Source: Lautropia sp.
GTDB lineage: Bacteria > Pseudomonadota > Gammaproteobacteria > Burkholderiales > Burkholderiaceae_E
Assembly: GCA_030527825.1 (NCBI GenBank)
Contig: JAUNAC010000001.1
Coordinates: 496,001 to 560,000 of the forward strand
Direction: 5' to 3'
Length of the DNA stretch: 64,000 nucleotides
A model generated the notes under the pieces. That model searched no databases. It was not told the origin of the DNA and saw only the letters and a program-made list of their open reading frames with translations. Position numbers and translations under genes: made by a program. Shown here piece after piece: positions 38,201 through 49,089 of this stretch. Position 1 is the stretch's first letter. Each line of letters opens with the position of its first letter.

Positions 38201-38761
38201 GATGCCATCGACGGCAATGATGCCGCAGCCCAGGCTGCCATGCGCCAGCAGCAGGCAGCTGCCAGCATGGCCGACACCGCCGAACGCTACTTGCGCCTGA
38301 AGACCGCGGCCCGGCTATTGGCCTGGTCGATCGACAGATTTCGCGAGGCCCGGCAGGGCCCCATGCTGACCCGGGCATCAGACATGTTCGCCCAGCTCAC
38401 GCTGGACTCGTTCAGCCGCCTGCTGGTGGATGCCGACCATAGCGGAACGCCACGACTGCTCGGCATCCGTCAGGACAGCAAACAGGTAGCAGTCGAAGGG
38501 ATGAGCGAAGGCACGCGCGACCAGCTCTATCTGGCATTGCGGCTTGCCGCCCTCGACCACCAGGCCAGTCAGGGGCAGTACATGCCCCTGATTGCCGACG
38601 ACCTGTTCATCAACTTCGATGATCGCCGTACCCAGGCCGGCCTTAAGGTGCTGGGCGAGATATCCCGGCGTATGCAGGTCATCTTCCTGACCCACCATGC
38701 CCACCTGCTGCCTCTGGCACGTGATGTCCTAGGAGACAGACTGAACGTAGTTACCCTCTGA
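35234..38761 (+). CDS. YhaN/SbcC-like SMC-type ATPase
   Basis: The 1175 residues start with GTG. The N-terminal ATPase half has Walker A IVGPNEAGKSTLRRAISDW. Two very long coiled-coil arms fill about residues 190-1000 (Gln/Ala/Arg/Leu-rich), with no Cys-x-x-Cys zinc hook visible at the apex. The C-terminal half has the signature region EGMSEGTRDQLYLALRLAALDH and Walker B PLIADDLFINFDDRRT. With the SbcD-like nuclease it probably forms a Rad50/Mre11-like complex. The 3' end overlaps the convergent methyltransferase gene by 11 bases. Confidence 0.9.
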   Translation: MRIRELRLIRYGRFTDHIVDLPAAAKDIHLIVGPNEAGKSTLRRAISDWLFGIPARTPMGFLHPMQELQIGGVLERDDRSATDLPVDAIDSPLPAIPSEKRLDFERRKGNRNTLRTPTGSSLADSVLHGWLGNLQADSFNRMYALDHTTLVAGSEDILKASNDIGRMLFQAAAGIGHLGEALKNLQEEADQLWAPRKSDKRLYYQFQDTYDQARQSLTDSQLRARDWKTKHEALTETGRMLDEARHRLRDIRQQTSQLERIRRVQPLLRAWDAAQQQHQTLAAEGMPPLLPEDARQIFQAANQENALAQAQADRLQADLATTAQQLGRIQPDQQVLALADDISRLNDARLQYHDYPARLQKAQDTLRALWTRATGLAGELGWPAGDEAALTARLPAPSMRLRLGELLDRYSTVRQALELAQRDLAGQEQAIAQWQQQLQSLPAASLDPGLASLVGQLGKLGDHQARESALRHDIERFDASLNAELAQMGRWRPANGQLSDMMVPEATQVERLLQQHRDDSRLLQDRQQALADKIQDIRQLEQALDQLVRHHQPVSREEVNQARTLRDASWQDIKADPGALATRSSEFESQIKQADTLADARLERAQHEAERQASNDRIMRQKLEQSGIEAAIHAIEQRIEQRQLDWQALATTCGLPQLPLDMAPAWIQLYQRALQWQQEKQAAQRQYQAHQASTGRIHQELLQRLGYAPDAAPALDECLRLANERIRQSDRISGQRDTLDNQIQQGRQRLVPLQAQVTKANNAWQDWQTAWHATLTQTGHAPDTAPEQLEVQLDRMQSLQTLLEQIESLRRDGLDPLQAALADWTNQARMLARTLMPGSAPDTTPQDIALTLARRLETARQAEAEHQKLHQHQERDRQDLHTIQTKQLGIAAQLQPLLSAAATDSIAQLGQAIERSEQRRHIEKKIQDSEQALIEAGDGQTLEAIRAEANSIDPEQLQMKLDNLQADAERVTEEVSQLSTRQGQQQTEFDAIDGNDAAAQAAMRQQQAAASMADTAERYLRLKTAARLLAWSIDRFREARQGPMLTRASDMFAQLTLDSFSRLLVDADHSGTPRLLGIRQDSKQVAVEGMSEGTRDQLYLALRLAALDHQASQGQYMPLIADDLFINFDDRRTQAGLKVLGEISRRMQVIFLTHHAHLLPLARDVLGDRLNVVTL

Positions 38762-40205
38762 AGTCCGGGCCGGGCCGGCCCCTCAGCAGATCATCCAGGC
38801 GCTGGGCGCAGATACCATAGAAGTCTTTCAGCGCCTCGATTTCCGGTCGTACCACTGCCGGTGATCGGCTCTTCCCCGTGCGGTTGCCCAGAATCATCTT
38901 GTTCTTTCCGGTATGTTCCGGACTGATGAACTCAAACACCTGGGCCTCATAACCCTCGGCTTCCAGCAAAAGCGCGCGCAGTCCATCAGTCAGCATCTCG
39001 GCCTGCTGCTCGCGGTGGATACCATGGCGCAGCAGGGCACCCACCGGTGCAGACGCCTGGAGCTGCGGGCGCAGCTCACGATGACAGCATGGCGAACACA
39101 CCAGCATCGCTGCCTGCTGACGGATCCCCTGGTAGAGCGCCTCATCAGTTGCCGTGTCACAGGCATGCAAAGCGATGATGATGTCGATTCCTGCCCCGCC
39201 AGCGCCTGTCTCCGCCTCGCCATCGGCCTGCAGGATGTCTCCCTTCTTGAAACGCAATCCGGTCATGCCATGCCGGCCGGCCAGCCGGTTGCACAGCGCC
39301 ACCAGATCGGCACGACGTTCAATGCCCACCGTTTCTACCTGCAGACCCAATCTGTCTGCGAAATAGTCATGTAGCGCGAACGTCAGGTATCCCTTGCCCG
39401 CACCGTAGTCATGAATCCGCAGCGGACGCTGCCCCTGCCCCCCCACGTTGGCAGAAAGGGGATTGCGCTGCCAGGCAGACGCAACGATTTCGACAAACTT
39501 GTTGATCTGGCGCCATTTACGCGCCATGGCGGGCACCAGCGCACCGGAACCACCCACAATGCCAAGATCCACCAGGAAGGGGCGGGATATATCAACAGGA
39601 TACTGCCGGTGACGATTGTGGTCGGCCAGCATTCCCCAGCCATCATCATCTGCCGCCTCACGGCCCACCTCCCGCCGGCCCTCGGCACGACGCAGGCGTG
39701 TCAACGCCCCTGCCCCGGACCGCCAGGCCGCTGCCGGCCCGTCCGAGCTGGTTGTGGCGGAATCCAGGGATTCATGAGGCTGGCCATCATCAGCGGATAG
39801 TGCCCCGCCTCCAGCCCGTGCCCTCTGCCCACCGCCAGCGACCGCCTTCATCCGGAACAGTGGACGGCCACGCTTGCTGAATCCCATCTCGGCTGTCAGA
39901 CGGCTGGTTTCCAGAAGCGCGGTACGCATATCCCCCAGCAGATCGTCAACCCGCGCGAGGGCTGCTTCCAAAGGCAAATTTTCTGACTGGTCCCGCGTGT
40001 CATATTGCCAGGAAAAACCCAGTCTGACCCCTTCCCGCGTCCTAACCGGCCGTATCCGGACCCGCTGCAGCACCGGCCCCTCATCGTGGAAACCCGGCGG
40101 GAACAGGGGTCGTGCCGGGCGGGAAAGTACCAGACGGTGCAGCGAATGCTCCGCGACGGACGACCTCACCAGCTCCAGGAAACGCTCCCGCGGATCCGGG
40201 CTCAC
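38751..40205 (-). CDS. METTL25-like SAM-dependent methyltransferase
   Basis: The 484 residues begin at GTG. The N-terminal 130 residues (VLQRVRIRPVRTREGVRLGF) form a family-specific region, followed by a low-complexity insert (about 120-180). The methyltransferase domain has motif I IHDYGAGKGYLTFALHDY, then VETVGIERR, and DIIIALHACDTATDEALYQGI followed by CSPCCHRELRPQL. This is the Methyltransf_32/METTL25 type. Its substrate is unknown to me, and an RNA or protein target is likely. The GTG start overlaps the AgcS stop (GTGA). Confidence 0.85.
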   Translation of the reverse strand: MSPDPRERFLELVRSSVAEHSLHRLVLSRPARPLFPPGFHDEGPVLQRVRIRPVRTREGVRLGFSWQYDTRDQSENLPLEAALARVDDLLGDMRTALLETSRLTAEMGFSKRGRPLFRMKAVAGGGQRARAGGGALSADDGQPHESLDSATTSSDGPAAAWRSGAGALTRLRRAEGRREVGREAADDDGWGMLADHNRHRQYPVDISRPFLVDLGIVGGSGALVPAMARKWRQINKFVEIVASAWQRNPLSANVGGQGQRPLRIHDYGAGKGYLTFALHDYFADRLGLQVETVGIERRADLVALCNRLAGRHGMTGLRFKKGDILQADGEAETGAGGAGIDIIIALHACDTATDEALYQGIRQQAAMLVCSPCCHRELRPQLQASAPVGALLRHGIHREQQAEMLTDGLRALLLEAEGYEAQVFEFISPEHTGKNKMILGNRTGKSRSPAVVRPEIEALKDFYGICAQRLDDLLRGRPGPDFRG

Positions 40206-41632
40206 TTCCAGATCTCTTCTTCGATCTGCCCTTTGAGTTCAGGATAATCGCTCAGCCTGAAACGTGGATCACCCCGTCTGGCCTGCGAGAAATAATCCCG
40301 GGTCAGCTTGACCACCAGGCCCGAGAGCAGCGCAATGCCAACCAGGTTGATGATTGCCATGATGCCCATCACCGCATCAGCGGCATCGAACACCCTGGTA
40401 ATTGCCTCGCGCGCTCCCCAGACAATGAAGACCAGCACCATCAGCCGGAGGATGACCAGGCAGGGCTTATTGTTGATCTTCATGTAAGTGAGCGCACCCT
40501 CCGCATAGGAATAATTACCGATGATGGAGGTGAAGGCAAAGAAGAAAACCGCCAGCGCCACGAAATCCTTGCCATGCTCGCCGATGTGGTAAGCCATTGC
40601 ATGCTGGGTCAGCACCGTCCCCGTGATGCCCGAACCTGGCTGCAGCGCGTCGGACATCAGGATCATTACGCCAGTTGCCGTACAGATCAGGATCGTGTCA
40701 ATGAAGACACCCAGCGCCTGCACAAAGCCCTGGGAGGAAGGATGGTGCGGACTGGGAATCGCCACGGCGGCAATGTTTGGCGCCGAACCCATCCCGGCCT
40801 CATTGGAAAACAGACCACGCTTGACACCATTGAGCATGGCGGCCGTCATGCCGCCGATGACACCACCAGCTGCCTGATCCAGCCCGAAGGCACTGTGCAC
40901 AATCAGTGACAGCACGCGGGGAATCTGGTCGATATTGGCTACCAGGACCCAGAGGGCCACGCCCAGATAAGCCACGGCCATGAATGGCACGACTACCTCA
41001 GCCACACGGGCAATATTGCGGACGCCACCGAAAATGACGATACCTGACAGAATGGCCAGCCCGATCCCGACCTGGGTCCGATCAAGACCGAACGATTCAC
41101 TGAACGATTCAGCAATGGCATTGGCCTGCACAGCATTGAATACAAGCCCAAACACAATGAGCAGGGCCACCGAGAACACCATGCCGGCCCAGGGGGCTTT
41201 CAGACCCCGGGAGATATAGAAAGCAGGGCCGCCACGATAGAGCCCCTTGTGATCGCTCACCTTGTAGAGCTGCGCCAGCGTACTTTCTGCGTAGGCCGTT
41301 GCCATACCGAGGAAAGCCACAATCCACATCCAGAACAATGCACCAGGCCCACCGGTGTAGACCGCCACGGCCACCCCGGCAATATTCCCGGTACCCACCC
41401 GTGATGCCAGACTGGTGGTCAGGGCCTGGATAGGCGTAATGCCCTGACTATCCTTTTCCGGTGCACGCGTCACGGCCCGGATGAATTCACGAAAGTGAAA
41501 TATCTGCAGAAAACGCAACCGGATCGAAAAATAGATACCGACTGCCAACAGGCCATAAATGAGTACATAGCCCCAGACCACTGCATTGATCGAATCGATC
41601 ACCTGCGTGATGGCCGACGAAATCATATCCAT
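40202..41632 (-). CDS. Alanine/glycine:cation symporter, AgcS family
   Basis: The protein has 476 residues with a GGAGG ribosome site 7 bases before ATG 41632 and about 11 membrane segments. Family text includes TTSLASRVGTGNIAGVAVAVYTGGPGALFWMW, ESTLAQLYKV, KRGLFSNEAGMGSAPNIAAVA and EGALTYMKINNKP. It should import alanine or glycine with Na+ across the inner membrane. The stop overlaps the start of the downstream methyltransferase gene, so the two are translated together. A 14-base inverted repeat (CCGTCC-AC-GGACGG, 41684-41697) lies in the leader. Confidence 0.92.
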   Translation of the reverse strand: MDMISSAITQVIDSINAVVWGYVLIYGLLAVGIYFSIRLRFLQIFHFREFIRAVTRAPEKDSQGITPIQALTTSLASRVGTGNIAGVAVAVYTGGPGALFWMWIVAFLGMATAYAESTLAQLYKVSDHKGLYRGGPAFYISRGLKAPWAGMVFSVALLIVFGLVFNAVQANAIAESFSESFGLDRTQVGIGLAILSGIVIFGGVRNIARVAEVVVPFMAVAYLGVALWVLVANIDQIPRVLSLIVHSAFGLDQAAGGVIGGMTAAMLNGVKRGLFSNEAGMGSAPNIAAVAIPSPHHPSSQGFVQALGVFIDTILICTATGVMILMSDALQPGSGITGTVLTQHAMAYHIGEHGKDFVALAVFFFAFTSIIGNYSYAEGALTYMKINNKPCLVILRLMVLVFIVWGAREAITRVFDAADAVMGIMAIINLVGIALLSGLVVKLTRDYFSQARRGDPRFRLSDYPELKGQIEEEIWK

Positions 41633-41864
41633 GAAACTGCCTCCATCCGAACCGCAACCATTCTCTTACCTCCCTGCAAACCACCGTCCACGGACGGCCC
41701 GACAGACCTCTTGCCGGTGGGGGACATCATCACTCGGAAACAAGGCCCTTCACCTGGCCCGTGGCCAGTCGCTGTCAGCATCAGCAGGCCAAGACATGCG
41801 ATGATAGCCCAAGGCAGAAATATCCTGCTGTTCACACTCACGCTCTATTCATGGAGGAATCCTA

Positions 41865-42059
41865 ATGCGTCTGCTACTTGCCATTTTCTTGCCACCCATA
41901 GCATTTTTCACCATCGGGCGTCCCATCGCCGGAATCATCTGCCTGCTGCTGATGATTACGCTGATTGGCTGGATACCCGCCGCAATATGGGCAGCTTATG
42001 CGGTCAGTCAGTACAAGACCGACAAAAAGATCCAGGAGGCGATCATCGGCAAGGGCTGA
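41865..42059 (+). CDS. YqaE/Pmp3-family small membrane protein (UPF0057)
   Basis: The 64-residue protein has two hydrophobic segments: LLAIFLPPIAFFTIGRPIAG and IICLLLMITLIGWIPAAIWA. The end reads AVSQYKTDKKI. The PP-x-AFF motif and the second helix ending PAxxWA are diagnostic of the Pmp3/YqaE family, stress-induced proteolipids that affect membrane potential. The start has a strong GGAGGAA ribosome site. Confidence 0.9.
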   Translation: MRLLLAIFLPPIAFFTIGRPIAGIICLLLMITLIGWIPAAIWAAYAVSQYKTDKKIQEAIIGKG

Positions 42060-42073
42060 CCCCCTTGTTCTTT

Positions 42074-42937
42074 TCAGATCTCAAATCCCAGACGCCGGGC
42101 AAAGGTATAGGCCACCATCCGATTGCTGTCACGCACCAGCCCGGCCAGTGCAATACCGCTTTCCCGGGCGGTCTCCACAGCCAGTGACGTCGGCGCCGAT
42201 ATTGCCACCAGAATGCCAGCACGAACCATGGCCGCCTTCTGAACCATCTCGAAGCTGGCGCGACTGGTGATGGCGATGAATCCCCTGTCCACAGGCACCC
42301 TGGCGCGAATCATCGCACCCACCAGCTTGTCCAGCGCGTTGTGCCGCCCCACGTCTTCGCGCAGCAGCTGCACCTCGCCATCCAGGCCGCACCAGGCAGC
42401 CGCATGTGTGGCGCCGGTCAGTTTCTGCAGGAGCTGCAGCGACTTCAGGGCACTTTCCGCGCGAAACACCGCGGGCAATGACAGTGAAACATCATGTGAC
42501 TGCAGGGAGGGCTTGCGTCGCACCTGGCCCAGACTGTCAGTTCCACACAGGCCACAGCCCGTGCGCCCGGCAAGATTGCGGCGACGCTCCCGCAGCCGCC
42601 ACGCACACGCTGACGACACCTCCAGATGCACTTCCAGCCCTGCCGGGGTCTCGGCGACTTCCACGCCATAAAGCTCGTCCGGTGTTTCCAGCAGGCCCTC
42701 GGTAATTCCAAAACCAAGGGCAAAATCCTCCAGGTCGCCGGGCGTGGCCATCATCACCGCATGGGAGATGCCATTGAAGATCAGCGCAACCGCCGTCTCG
42801 CGGGCGACCCAGTCCGACACCTTCGCCTGCTGCCCATCCTTCCAGACAATCGCCTCTGCCAGACTCGCCCCCATTTCGGGGGACTCGGCCAGCGCGCCCG
42901 GCGATTCAGCGGGAAAAGGTGCCGGATCGTCCATCAA
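42074..42937 (-). CDS. fdhD: Formate dehydrogenase accessory sulfurtransferase FdhD
   Basis: The protein has 287 residues. The CxxC sulfur-relay motif is in GRTGCGLCGTDS, and TGATHAAAWC, LREDVGRHNALDKLVGAM and FIAITSRASFEMVQKAA follow in family order. FdhD moves sulfur from IscS to the Mo-bisMGD cofactor of formate dehydrogenase. The start (ATG ATG) overlaps the azurin stop. No formate dehydrogenase gene is present in the window. Confidence 0.94.
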   Translation of the reverse strand: MMDDPAPFPAESPGALAESPEMGASLAEAIVWKDGQQAKVSDWVARETAVALIFNGISHAVMMATPGDLEDFALGFGITEGLLETPDELYGVEVAETPAGLEVHLEVSSACAWRLRERRRNLAGRTGCGLCGTDSLGQVRRKPSLQSHDVSLSLPAVFRAESALKSLQLLQKLTGATHAAAWCGLDGEVQLLREDVGRHNALDKLVGAMIRARVPVDRGFIAITSRASFEMVQKAAMVRAGILVAISAPTSLAVETARESGIALAGLVRDSNRMVAYTFARRLGFEI

Positions 42938-43380
42938 CCGAAAACAAACTTGCCCTTCATCACGCTCCAGTGACCCGGGAAAGAGCAGAAGAACGTGTAG
43001 TCACCACCTTTTTCGAACTTGCTCATCGGGATGGTGACGGTATCGGACTGGCCGCCGCCCAGCAGCTTGGTGTGAGCCAGCACCCGGGGATCATCCTTCG
43101 GCACATAGTTGTCGGCCGCGGTCAGCTTGCCGGCGCCCTTGGCAACGGCCTTGAAATCGGCCGTCTTGGTGATCACGACGTTGTGACCCATCGCCGATGC
43201 AGGCATCTTGCCAATGTGCTTGAGCGTCAGGTTCAGCTCGGTGCACTCACCATCGACCTTGATTTCCTTCGTATTGAAGGTCATTGCATCGTTAGCGTCA
43301 ATCTCGGCATCACATGTCTTGGCCATGACGGAAACGGATCCAAGCATCAACGCAGCAACCACAACACCTTTCGCAAACAT
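42934..43380 (-). CDS. azu: Azurin (type I blue copper protein)
   Basis: The protein has 148 residues with a signal peptide MFAKGVVVAALMLGSVSVMA. The mature protein contains the azurin copper site: His in MGHNVVITK, then Cys, His and Met in FFCSFPGHWSVMKGKFVFG, plus the disulfide Cys pair (TCDAEI...DGECTEL). It carries electrons in the periplasm, for example to nitrite reductase or peroxidase. It has an AGGAG ribosome site. The stop overlaps the fdhD start by ATGA, an unusual pairing. Confidence 0.96.
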   Translation of the reverse strand: MFAKGVVVAALMLGSVSVMAKTCDAEIDANDAMTFNTKEIKVDGECTELNLTLKHIGKMPASAMGHNVVITKTADFKAVAKGAGKLTAADNYVPKDDPRVLAHTKLLGGGQSDTVTIPMSKFEKGGDYTFFCSFPGHWSVMKGKFVFG

Positions 43381-43533
43381 GGATTTCTCCTATTGTCTTG
43401 ATGAACCAGCAACCGAAATACCATGTCAGTCTATCGGAATGACGCCTGCCAAAACTAGACATCCGTCAATGTATGAAAATGATTCCTGGGCATGATCGAC
43501 ATGAATGGCGCGAGTTTACCCTCAATCCGGCGC

Positions 43534-44076
43534 TCAATCCGCCCCATGCAGCAGGGGACAGCGAAACTGCAGCATGTTGTCCTCATTCCCCAGCCAGATC
43601 TGACCATCCTGCACGATGCACTGCAGGTTGGCGCCCTTCTGCGCCAGCCCTGCCAGCGCCCGGCTGTCGTCAGGCTCGATGAGCAGAACCTGCAGATTGT
43701 CCAGCCGGCCCAGCACATCCTGCACCTTCAGCCACCAGGCCCTGGCCGTGCGACCATAAGCGAGCACGACAACCTGGGCGGCACGCGCCGCCGCCTTCTT
43801 CACCAGGCGCTCGTCCGGCAGGCCCACGTCAATCCACAGGCGGATGGTGCCATCGGGCGCCTCGGCGTGGAGATCGGCTTCGTCCTCGGCCGACAGACCG
43901 CGGCCAAAGCGCAGATCATCAGCGGCAAACAGCGCAAAGGCCAGCACCCGCACCATCATCCGCTCGTCGTTCTCGGATGGATGACGAGCCACGGTCAGCG
44001 CGTGCTCACCATAGTAGCCGCGGTCCATGTCCGAGACATTCAGCGTCAGCCGGAAGATGGTCGATTTGAGTGCCAT
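43534..44076 (-). CDS. yaeQ: YaeQ family protein
   Basis: The 180 residues start MALKSTIFRLTLNVSDMDRGYY, the typical YaeQ opening, followed by LTVARHPSENDERMMVRVLAFALFA, GLSAEDEADLHAEAPDG and LWIDVGLPDERLVKKA. The family has a PD-(D/E)XK nuclease-like fold, although its function is unsettled. It is soluble. The gene lies between the azurin-fdhD pair and a GNAT gene, all leftward. Confidence 0.93.
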   Translation of the reverse strand: MALKSTIFRLTLNVSDMDRGYYGEHALTVARHPSENDERMMVRVLAFALFAADDLRFGRGLSAEDEADLHAEAPDGTIRLWIDVGLPDERLVKKAAARAAQVVVLAYGRTARAWWLKVQDVLGRLDNLQVLLIEPDDSRALAGLAQKGANLQCIVQDGQIWLGNEDNMLQFRCPLLHGAD

Positions 44077-44093
44077 GCCTGCCCAGATAAAAG

Positions 44094-44723
44094 TCAGTCC
44101 AGCGGATTCAACGGGCGACCGTGATGCGCCAGGCGTTCAAGGAGCGCTGTCCGGGCAGCCGGCCATTCCTCGTCGATCATGCTGTACATCACCGTGTCAC
44201 GCACGGTGCCATCCCGCCGCAGCGCATGACGCCGGATGACCCCATCCCTGCGGGCCCCCAGTCGCTCGATGGCCTGCTGGCTGGCATGGTTGAGGATGTC
44301 GGTTCGCCAGCCCACCACCGGGCAGCCCAGGATCTCGAAGGCATGGCGCATCAGCAGGAACTTGGCCGTGCTGTTGACATGGCTGCGCTGGACGCTCCTG
44401 CGGTACCAGGTATAGCCGATCTCCACGCGCTTCACGGCTGCGATGATGTCATGGTAGCTGGATGACCCCAACACACGGCCGGTCTCGTCCTCGATCAGCG
44501 CAAAGGCAAAACGGTGACCGTCGGCATGTCCCTGCAGCGCCGTTTTGATGTATGCCCGGGTAGCCTGCGGCTCGGGAACGCTGGTCACCCGTAGCGTCCA
44601 GAGCTCGCCATCGGCAGCAGCCTCGCGCAGGCCGGCTTCATGGGAGAGCGCCAGCGGCTCCAGCCGGATGCCGTTGGCGCGCAGCACGACCGGACTGATC
44701 CAGCCACCTTCCCGATAACTCAT
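44094..44723 (-). CDS. GNAT-family N-acetyltransferase (RimJ/RimL-like)
   Basis: From ATG 44723 the product has 209 residues. The RimJ/RimL-like acetyltransferase fold shows as LEPLALSHEAGLREAAADGELW, FALIEDETGRVLGSSSYHDI, EIGYTWYRRSVQRSHVNSTAKFLLMRHAFE and the C-terminal ILNHASQQAIERLGARRDGVIRRH. The acetyl-CoA site should be the Arg/Gln/Arg/Ser-containing loop. The substrate is unknown. The longer frame runs into gyrB and is not preferred. Confidence 0.87.
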   Translation of the reverse strand: MSYREGGWISPVVLRANGIRLEPLALSHEAGLREAAADGELWTLRVTSVPEPQATRAYIKTALQGHADGHRFAFALIEDETGRVLGSSSYHDIIAAVKRVEIGYTWYRRSVQRSHVNSTAKFLLMRHAFEILGCPVVGWRTDILNHASQQAIERLGARRDGVIRRHALRRDGTVRDTVMYSMIDEEWPAARTALLERLAHHGRPLNPLD

Positions 44724-44766
44724 CACGGCTTCCCCACGAGCACGGACATCTCCCGGCAGCAGGCCA

Positions 44767-47328
<2,562 letters not shown>

Positions 47329-47468
47329 TCAGCAGAAAAATCAGACACAGGCACCCACATAGGCGGCCAGTCCGACAGCATAACAGGGCCAGCGGAAATC
47401 GACGGTCCAAGGCCGTCCAGCCCGACCCAAAACACGACATCCCCGCCGCTGACTCAGGGCAGGAAAGA

Positions 47469-48605
47469 CTAGATGCGCATCGGCATCAGCACATACCGGA
47501 AACTGTCATTTTCTGGCAGGGTCAGCAATGCGCTGGACGTTGCGTCCCCAAATGCCATGGTGACCTGCTCACTTTTCAGGGTTGCGAGAACATCCAGCAG
47601 ATAAGACACGTTGAACCCGATATCGAGTGGCGCGCCACCGTAATCGATATCCAGCTCTTCCGATGCCTCTTCCTGCTCGGTATTGCTGCTCTGGATGATC
47701 AGGCGACCGGGCTCCAGCCCCAGCCGAACTCCACGAAATTTCTCATTGCTGAGGATCGACGCCCGCTGCAACGCATGGGCAAGACTTTCCCGGTCCAGGG
47801 AAAACACTTTCTGATAACCCTTTGGAATCACCCGCTGGTAATCCGGAAATTTGCCTTCCAGCAACTTGCTGATGAATTCGATGTCACCAAACCGCAGCCG
47901 GATCTGGGTGCCGATGATTTCCACATGGACGGATTCGTCATGGTCCCCCAGCAGTCGCAGCAGTTCCAGCACAGATTTGCGCGGCAGGATCGCATCAGCC
48001 TGCCCGGCGGCGTGAACCTCACTGTCTTCACAGAATGCCAGGCGATGACCTTCAGTCGCCACAGTGCGCAGCCCTGAAGGGCCAAGAACCAGCAGCAACC
48101 CGTTCAGATAAAACCGGATGTCCTGCTGTGCCATGGCGAAATGGACCATCTGCAGCAGATGGCGCAGTTTCTTTTGGGGCAGGGTCACATCAGCGCGCAG
48201 ATCCTCCGGGTTCTCTGCGCCAGTCTGTCCGGCACCTTCCCCGGCCTTCATCACAGGGTAATCCTCTGGTGGCAGGGTTTGCAGTGCAAACCGGGAACGC
48301 GCTGTTTTCAGACTGAGCTTACTGGCATTGAGTTCCAGGGACACATCGGTATCGGGCAATGCCCGCAGAATGTCAATCAGCTTTTTGGCAGACACGGTGG
48401 TGGCGATTTCACCTGATCCGGTCCCGATCGTGGCCTGAGTCTGCACCTGTATTTCCATGTCGGTGCCCGTGAAGGTGACCCGCTCTCCCTGTTGACGAAT
48501 AAGAACATTGGCCAGAATGGGTTGTGTGTGACGTTTTTCGATGATCCCGGCCACTGTCTGAAGGGGTTTCAGGATGGCGTCCCGGGAAGCGTGAATGATC
48601 TGCAT
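47469..48605 (-). CDS. dnaN: DNA polymerase III beta subunit (sliding clamp)
   Basis: The 378 residues start MQIIHASRDAILKPLQTVAG, the standard clamp opening. EKRHTQPILANVLI, the central and C-terminal clamp domains (LEGKFPDYQRVIPKGYQKVFSLDRE), and the final YVLMPMRI are all present. The clamp encircles DNA and tethers polymerase III. The gene is separated from dnaA by a 484-base origin-like gap, and gyrB follows after 140 bases. Confidence 0.97.
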   Translation of the reverse strand: MQIIHASRDAILKPLQTVAGIIEKRHTQPILANVLIRQQGERVTFTGTDMEIQVQTQATIGTGSGEIATTVSAKKLIDILRALPDTDVSLELNASKLSLKTARSRFALQTLPPEDYPVMKAGEGAGQTGAENPEDLRADVTLPQKKLRHLLQMVHFAMAQQDIRFYLNGLLLVLGPSGLRTVATEGHRLAFCEDSEVHAAGQADAILPRKSVLELLRLLGDHDESVHVEIIGTQIRLRFGDIEFISKLLEGKFPDYQRVIPKGYQKVFSLDRESLAHALQRASILSNEKFRGVRLGLEPGRLIIQSSNTEQEEASEELDIDYGGAPLDIGFNVSYLLDVLATLKSEQVTMAFGDATSSALLTLPENDSFRYVLMPMRI

Positions 48606-49089
48606 GAATCTCTTTCCTGATGTCTTGTCTGTTTCTGAATATCTATCTATATCTTTTAATGTTGTTGTTGTTTAAGGCATCGTCAGCCTGTGGATAAGTC
48701 TGAAGAACGGCTTATAGACGGCATCTTCAAAAATTGAAACGATGTGGGCAGACCAGATCCATGCCGTCATCCGAATGTGGACAGTTTTGCCTGTCTGTCC
48801 AAAAACCGTGTTTGTCCACATGTTGTCGGTCATCTCCTGACGGGCTTGCTGACGGGTTATGCACAGTGGCACTGATTGGCCTGGTTTTCTGGCGAATTTG
48901 CACAAAAAACAGGCAAATAATCGCGGGTGATCTGAAAAAGCTGCGCCATTCAATGTGGATAACTCTACCACTGCCTGTTGTTGCCTTGATCTGGTCTTGC
49001 TGGGGAAAACGGTGAGTTATCCACTGTGAGAGGCGTTCCGGCCGGCAGTGATATCCGTGGCGATCATCAAGCCGATCCCGGTTGGGGGT
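48606..49089. other. Putative chromosomal origin (oriC), dnaN-dnaA gap
   Basis: These 484 bases hold two exact DnaA boxes (TGTGGATAA at 48689-48697 and 48954-48962). Three boxes have one mismatch: TTGTCCACA 48812-48820, TTATGCACA 48857-48865 and TTATCCACT 49018-49026. A weaker box lies at 48776-48784. An AT-rich stretch at 48636-48673, beside dnaN, could be the unwinding element. No gene is visible. Confidence 0.75.

Noticed and set aside
41633-41864. Possible glycine riboswitch in front of the AgcS symporter
   Set aside because: Glycine aptamers often precede such genes, but the conserved GGAGAG and GCCGAAGG-type core elements are absent. Only a simple CCGTCC/GGACGG hairpin is present.
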